64,000 nt of DNA from Cannabis sativa (Eukaryota > Streptophyta > Magnoliopsida > Rosales > Cannabaceae), in assembly GCF_029168945.1 (NCBI RefSeq), contig NC_083607.1, forward strand, positions 34,333,257-34,397,256, read 5' to 3'. Each line of letters starts with the position of its first letter. The first letter of the stretch is position 1. Below are positions 59,932 to 64,000 of the stretch, piece by piece. The position numbers and the translations under genes were made by a program. The notes under the pieces were generated by a model. The model ran no database searches, was not told the DNA's origin, and saw nothing but the letters and a program-made list of their open reading frames with translations.

Positions 59932-61806
59932 TGTTAGGTTTTGTGCCCTAAATAAAACCCATTTCAATATAATCAGATTTACTTATTAATAAAGATCAGA
60001 AATAATATTTTATGTTGCATGATTCACATGATTTATTTCATGATTATATATATAATGTATGAATTCTATTTAAGTCCTGAACATATGAATTTATTAATGA
60101 TTATAGTGTTGTCAGCACAGTGGAATATAATCTTAATTATATGTTCGAAAGTTTATTCCCTGATTTGTCAGTTCACTGGATTTAAACTGACATGATAATC
60201 AGCGATAGGTATTCTTACACCTTGGATAAGTATTATGTCCTTTCTAGGGCGTTGGCAAAGTTTACCAGTATCGGATGTATGAAGTATACATCGGAAGGGA
60301 CCGATATTGAACTTTGATTAGATATATTAAAATTTACCGTAATATCTATTCAATTCATTATCACCTGTTGATCCTAGATCAAATGATCTTAATCCTTATA
60401 TGGTTAGGTTCGATCTCAAGAGTATTATACATGTTCTTTTATTTGTTAGTTAAGCCTACTTTTTGGTCAGGGTGATACGTACATTTTGGGAACATGATAG
60501 TATAATTGAGTGGGAGCGCTAACATAAATATGGAGTCTATAACTTCTATAGGAATTTAGAAGTGAAACGATGATATCCTTCGAGCTTGGATAAATAGAGA
60601 TAAATGGTGGAGATCTCATTTCACTTCACTGAAATATCATTTATACGGAGCTAAGTGTTTTAAGGATAAAATACATTGAAGGTGTAACGGTAATTTAGTA
60701 CCTATTCAATGTAGATCACCTATTAGAGGGTCATTGATCAAATTAGGATTATAACAATAAATAATTAATAGTGTATCTGCATCGTGGAACATATAGAGCG
60801 TTCTATATGACTGAGAGTGCAATTCCAAGTTCTAAGTGTGGATTCAATGAGGAATGAATAAGTTAGGGAATTTACTTGGTAAATTCGGTTCGACTTATTG
60901 AAAGCTCGGTTATATAGACCCATGGTCCCCATACTAGTTGAGACCATACTGCTTGTAAGACTCAGTTAATTGATTTTAATTAATCAATTATAATTCTAAA
61001 GTTAGACTATGTCTAGTTTATGAATTTTCACTAAGCAAGGGCGAAATTGTAAAGAAAAGAGATTCTAGGTTTTATTTTTTAATTAAGAGACTTTATATAT
61101 CTAATTAATAAATATATTAAATGACAATATTATTTAATAATTAATTTTTGGTTATTAAATAATTAGAATTGGCATTTAAATGGTTGAATTGAAAAATTGG
61201 TATTTTTGAGAAAGTGGGATTAAGAAATGACAAAATGGCAAAATTGCAAAGTGAGGCCCATTATCCTCTAATATGGCCAGCCACTTTGTATAGGGTTTAC
61301 CATTTATATTTTTCATTATTTTAATGCCATACAATTCTAACCTAAATGTAGATGGCATTCTATAAATAGAAAGTGATGGCTTCAGGAAACAAGGCAATGC
61401 ATCTAATTTCCTTCAGAGAAAATTCTAAGCCTTCTCAAGCCGCCACTCTCTCTTCTCTTTTCTTCTCTTCAATTTCGAACCTTTGAGTTAATAGAGTAGT
61501 GCCCACACACATCAAGTGGTATCTCAATCATAGTGTGGAAGATTGTGAAGAATCCAATCAACAAGAAGGAGAATCAGCATCAATGAATGAGAGAAAGAGA
61601 TCCAGGTTCAGATCTTGTTAAGTTCTGCTACAGAAAGGAATCAAGCACTAGAGATCTGAACGGAAGGAGTCACTATATTCCGCAGCACCCAATGTAAGGT
61701 TTTCTTGAACCCATATTTGTTTATTTCATTATTTTAGAATTCATATTAGGATGTTAATGAAACATACATGGTAGTAAATCTAGATCCTGGTAAAATATTT
61801 CCAACA
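59932..61806 (+). mobile_element. C1 3' LTR (copy of 12112-13986)
   Basis: It runs TGTTAGG to CCAACA, 1875 bp, and is nearly identical to unit 1. Confidence 0.93.
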
Positions 61807-62420
61807 TGGAGATCATCTCCCTTATGTCTGACTGCCATCGCCGATCATCAAGAACAAAGCCAAACTGAAAAAAAAAAAACAATGACGGCCAATAATCAAC
61901 AGCTTAATCTTAGCAACTTGCAAATCACAAACGTGAATTAATCAACAACAATCAACTACACAGAAAAGGAATCGATAAAAAAAATCAAATACAAAAATAT
62001 AACTAAAAAACAAAGCAGAACATTCATTCACTCCAAAGATTTACATAATCTTCGAAACATGTGTATTCGTTCTTCACAAAGATTTACATATGCTCATAAT
62101 GATAAATTAAAATATATACACTTAAATTCTACTATTCAAAATATAATTGTTAATTTAGTGATCAATAAAATATGAATACTTATAAATAATAATAATAATA
62201 AAAATTGATTATAATAAAATAAATATATAATAAACAATTAATTATAGATAACCAAACTAATCAATAGAACCGGTTCTAAAAATTAATTATAATCTGGCTC
62301 CTTAAATTAATTAAATTTAAAAATCAATTTCTAAAATAAATAATTCAATAAAACTCATTAGTATCGAAAAAGTTGCTGGAAAAATCACCGATATTGAAAA
62401 AATCATCGGAGTTAAATGTC
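61807..62420. other. AT-rich non-coding DNA (copy of 13987-14600)
   Basis: No gene is seen. It is the unit 2 counterpart of the DNA between the C1 LTR and the minisatellite. Confidence 0.6.
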
Positions 62421-63270
62421 TCAAATATAAACTAAAATAGAACAAGTTCTATAACATAATAAATAAAAACAAATAATAATGAATAACTCAAACCGGTTAT
62501 AATTCAAATAGAACAGGTTTTATAACATAATAAATAAAAACAAATAGCACAAAATAACTGAAACCAATTATAATTAAAATAGAACTAGTTCTATAACAGT
62601 CTTATAATAAATAAAAACAAATAATAACAAATAACTCAAACCGGTTATAATTAAAATAGAACTGGTTCTATAACAGTCTTATAATAAATAAAAATAAATA
62701 ACACTAAATAACTCAAACCGGTTATAATTAAAATTGAACCGATTATAATTCAAATAGAACCGGTTTTATAACATAATCAATAAAAACAAATAACACAAAA
62801 TAACTCAAACAATTATAATTAAAATAGAATCGGTTCTATAACAGTCTTATAATAAATAAAAACAAATAACAATGAATAACTCAAACCGGTTATAATTAAA
62901 ATAGAACTGGTTCTATAACAATCTTATAATAAATAAAAAAAAATAACACTAAATAACTCAAACCGGTTATAATTCAAATAGAACCGGTTTTATAGCATAA
63001 ACAATAAAAACAAATAACACAAAATAACTCAAACCAATTATAATTAAAATAGAACGGGTTCTATAACAATCTTATAATAAATAAAAACAAATAGCAATGA
63101 ATAACTTAAACCGGTTATAATTAAAATAGAACTGGTTTTATAACAGTCTTATAATAAATGTAAACAAATAACACCAAATAACTCAAACCGGTTATAATTA
63201 AAATAGAACCGGTTCTATAACATAATGAATAAAAATAAATAACACAGAATAATTCAAACTGGTTATAATT
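62420..63270. repeat. AACCGGTT-rich minisatellite, unit 2
   Basis: It is the copy of 14600-15450 with the same order of variant units and a few short indels (for example near 62810 and 63160). Confidence 0.88.
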
Positions 63271-63606
63271 AAAAGAAAAAGAAGAAACTAAAATATAATT
63301 TAAAAAAAAAATGAGTTCCACAACAAAATGAACAAAAATAAATAACACATAATACCTCATAAAATTGCTTATAATGTTTTTCTTAAGAAACGTTGGGGAT
63401 CAATTCCAAAAATACTAAAGCATAAATATATACAGAACCGGTTCCATAACAAATTATATCACACAAATAACTCAAAAATATAAGATAATGAAACTGATTA
63501 TTTTTATTAAAAAAATAAGATTAACAAATAATAACACATAATTAACTCAAAATAAAGACTTTTGTTAATGACTTACAAAAATGATTTGTGCTCTTTTATT
63601 TGGCAG

Positions 63607-63713
63607 AACATTTGTAGAGAAAAACTACCAAGATTTTAAAGCATTGAAGCGGAGGCTTCCATTCTTGATCTTGGAATGCAAAGTAGTTGAACCTCAATTA
63701 TGGGCAAGATATG
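63607..63713 (+). pseudogene. NDUFA2-like exon, unit 2
   Basis: It is the copy of 15780-15886 and is still open, with the same splice borders. It has two changes at the protein level (Leu to Phe after QD, Gly to Val in ECKGV). Loss of that family-typical Gly fits absence of constraint. Confidence 0.7.
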
Positions 63714-64000
63714 GTATTTTCTATGCCTCTTTTGTCTTTTTAATTTATGTCATGTATTTAAAACTAAAATTTTTCTTATATTTGTTGAACTGAGCCCGAA
63801 AATTCTGACATTTTAATATAAAAATGGGTGTGGTTGAACCAAAAAGATCTTATATTAGCTATATTGTAATGTTAAATTTGATAATATTTTGCTACTGAAA
63901 ATTGTATGGGTATCTTATTGAATTGAAAAGTTTTATACTTGATAATATCTAGTAGCAATTCTAGAGTGATATAATGGGAATTAGAGGAAGAGAAAGTCCT

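Larger units (their letters stand above)
55493..64000 (+). repeat. Second copy of a ~47.8-kb tandem duplication (partial)
   Basis: The sequence from 55493 to the end matches 7724-16173 nearly base for base. The offset is 47769 at the start, 47820 after a 36-bp module and a CT-repeat difference in the LTR, and 47827 by the NDUFA2-like exon. Unit 1 thus runs 7724-55492, and the junction is at 55492/55493 inside an LTR tail. Confidence 0.95.

Overview
The window looks like nuclear plant DNA from Cannabis sativa. The only gene-sized single-copy sequence is a THCA/CBDA/CBCA-synthase-type cannabinoid oxidocyclase, a subfamily I know only from Cannabis. It sits in AT-rich DNA made almost entirely of nested LTR retrotransposons, the setting described for the cannabinoid-synthase locus. 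I see no rRNA or tRNA genes, CRISPR arrays or prokaryotic features.

Layout: (1) 6-5508 holds a Ty1/copia-type element (called family C1 here): a 1.88-kb LTR and a long AT-rich 5' internal region. (2) At 5509 a Ty3/gypsy element of Tekay/Del chromovirus type (G1) interrupts it. G1's outer ends are 5509 and 37508, flanked on both sides by TTGAC, and an uninterrupted paralogue of the site lies at 41824-41870. (3) Between G1's LTRs lie, in order: its PBS and leader; a truncated LTR of another gypsy subfamily; the decayed 3' half and 3' LTR of a C1 element; about 4.5 kb of non-TE DNA with an AACCGGTT-rich minisatellite and one exon resembling complex I subunit NDUFA2/B8; the oxidocyclase pseudogene (18476-20114); a truncated second copia element (CB, 21.06-25.15 kb); an inverted C1 LTR fragment; and then G1's gag-pol (25.95-30.28 kb). 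(4) G1's 3' LTR is split by a minus-strand gag-only (TR-GAG-like) element at 32.09-36.96 kb. (5) From 37.5 to 45.4 kb two more C1 internal segments follow, one with a gag gene split by a solo LTR with CTAAC target-site duplications. (6) 45410-54849 is a complete but mutated gypsy element (G2) with TTGAC target-site duplications. (7) From 55493 to the end the sequence repeats 7724-16173 almost exactly, so the window spans one full unit, period about 47.8 kb, of a tandem duplication. The next synthase copy would be expected near 66.3 kb, just outside the window.

The oxidocyclase has its TATA box, signal peptide, both flavin-attachment residues and catalytic Tyr, but one extra A after codon 294 brings an immediate stop. 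It is therefore a one-lesion pseudogene or an assembly error. No complete functional gene is evident. The retroelement ORFs are all broken except the gag-like ORF of the minus-strand element. The main biological interest is a specialised-metabolism gene riding in a retrotransposon-built amplification unit. Coordinates of decayed element borders are approximate, and family names rest on recognised motifs and remembered family sequences rather than on database searches.
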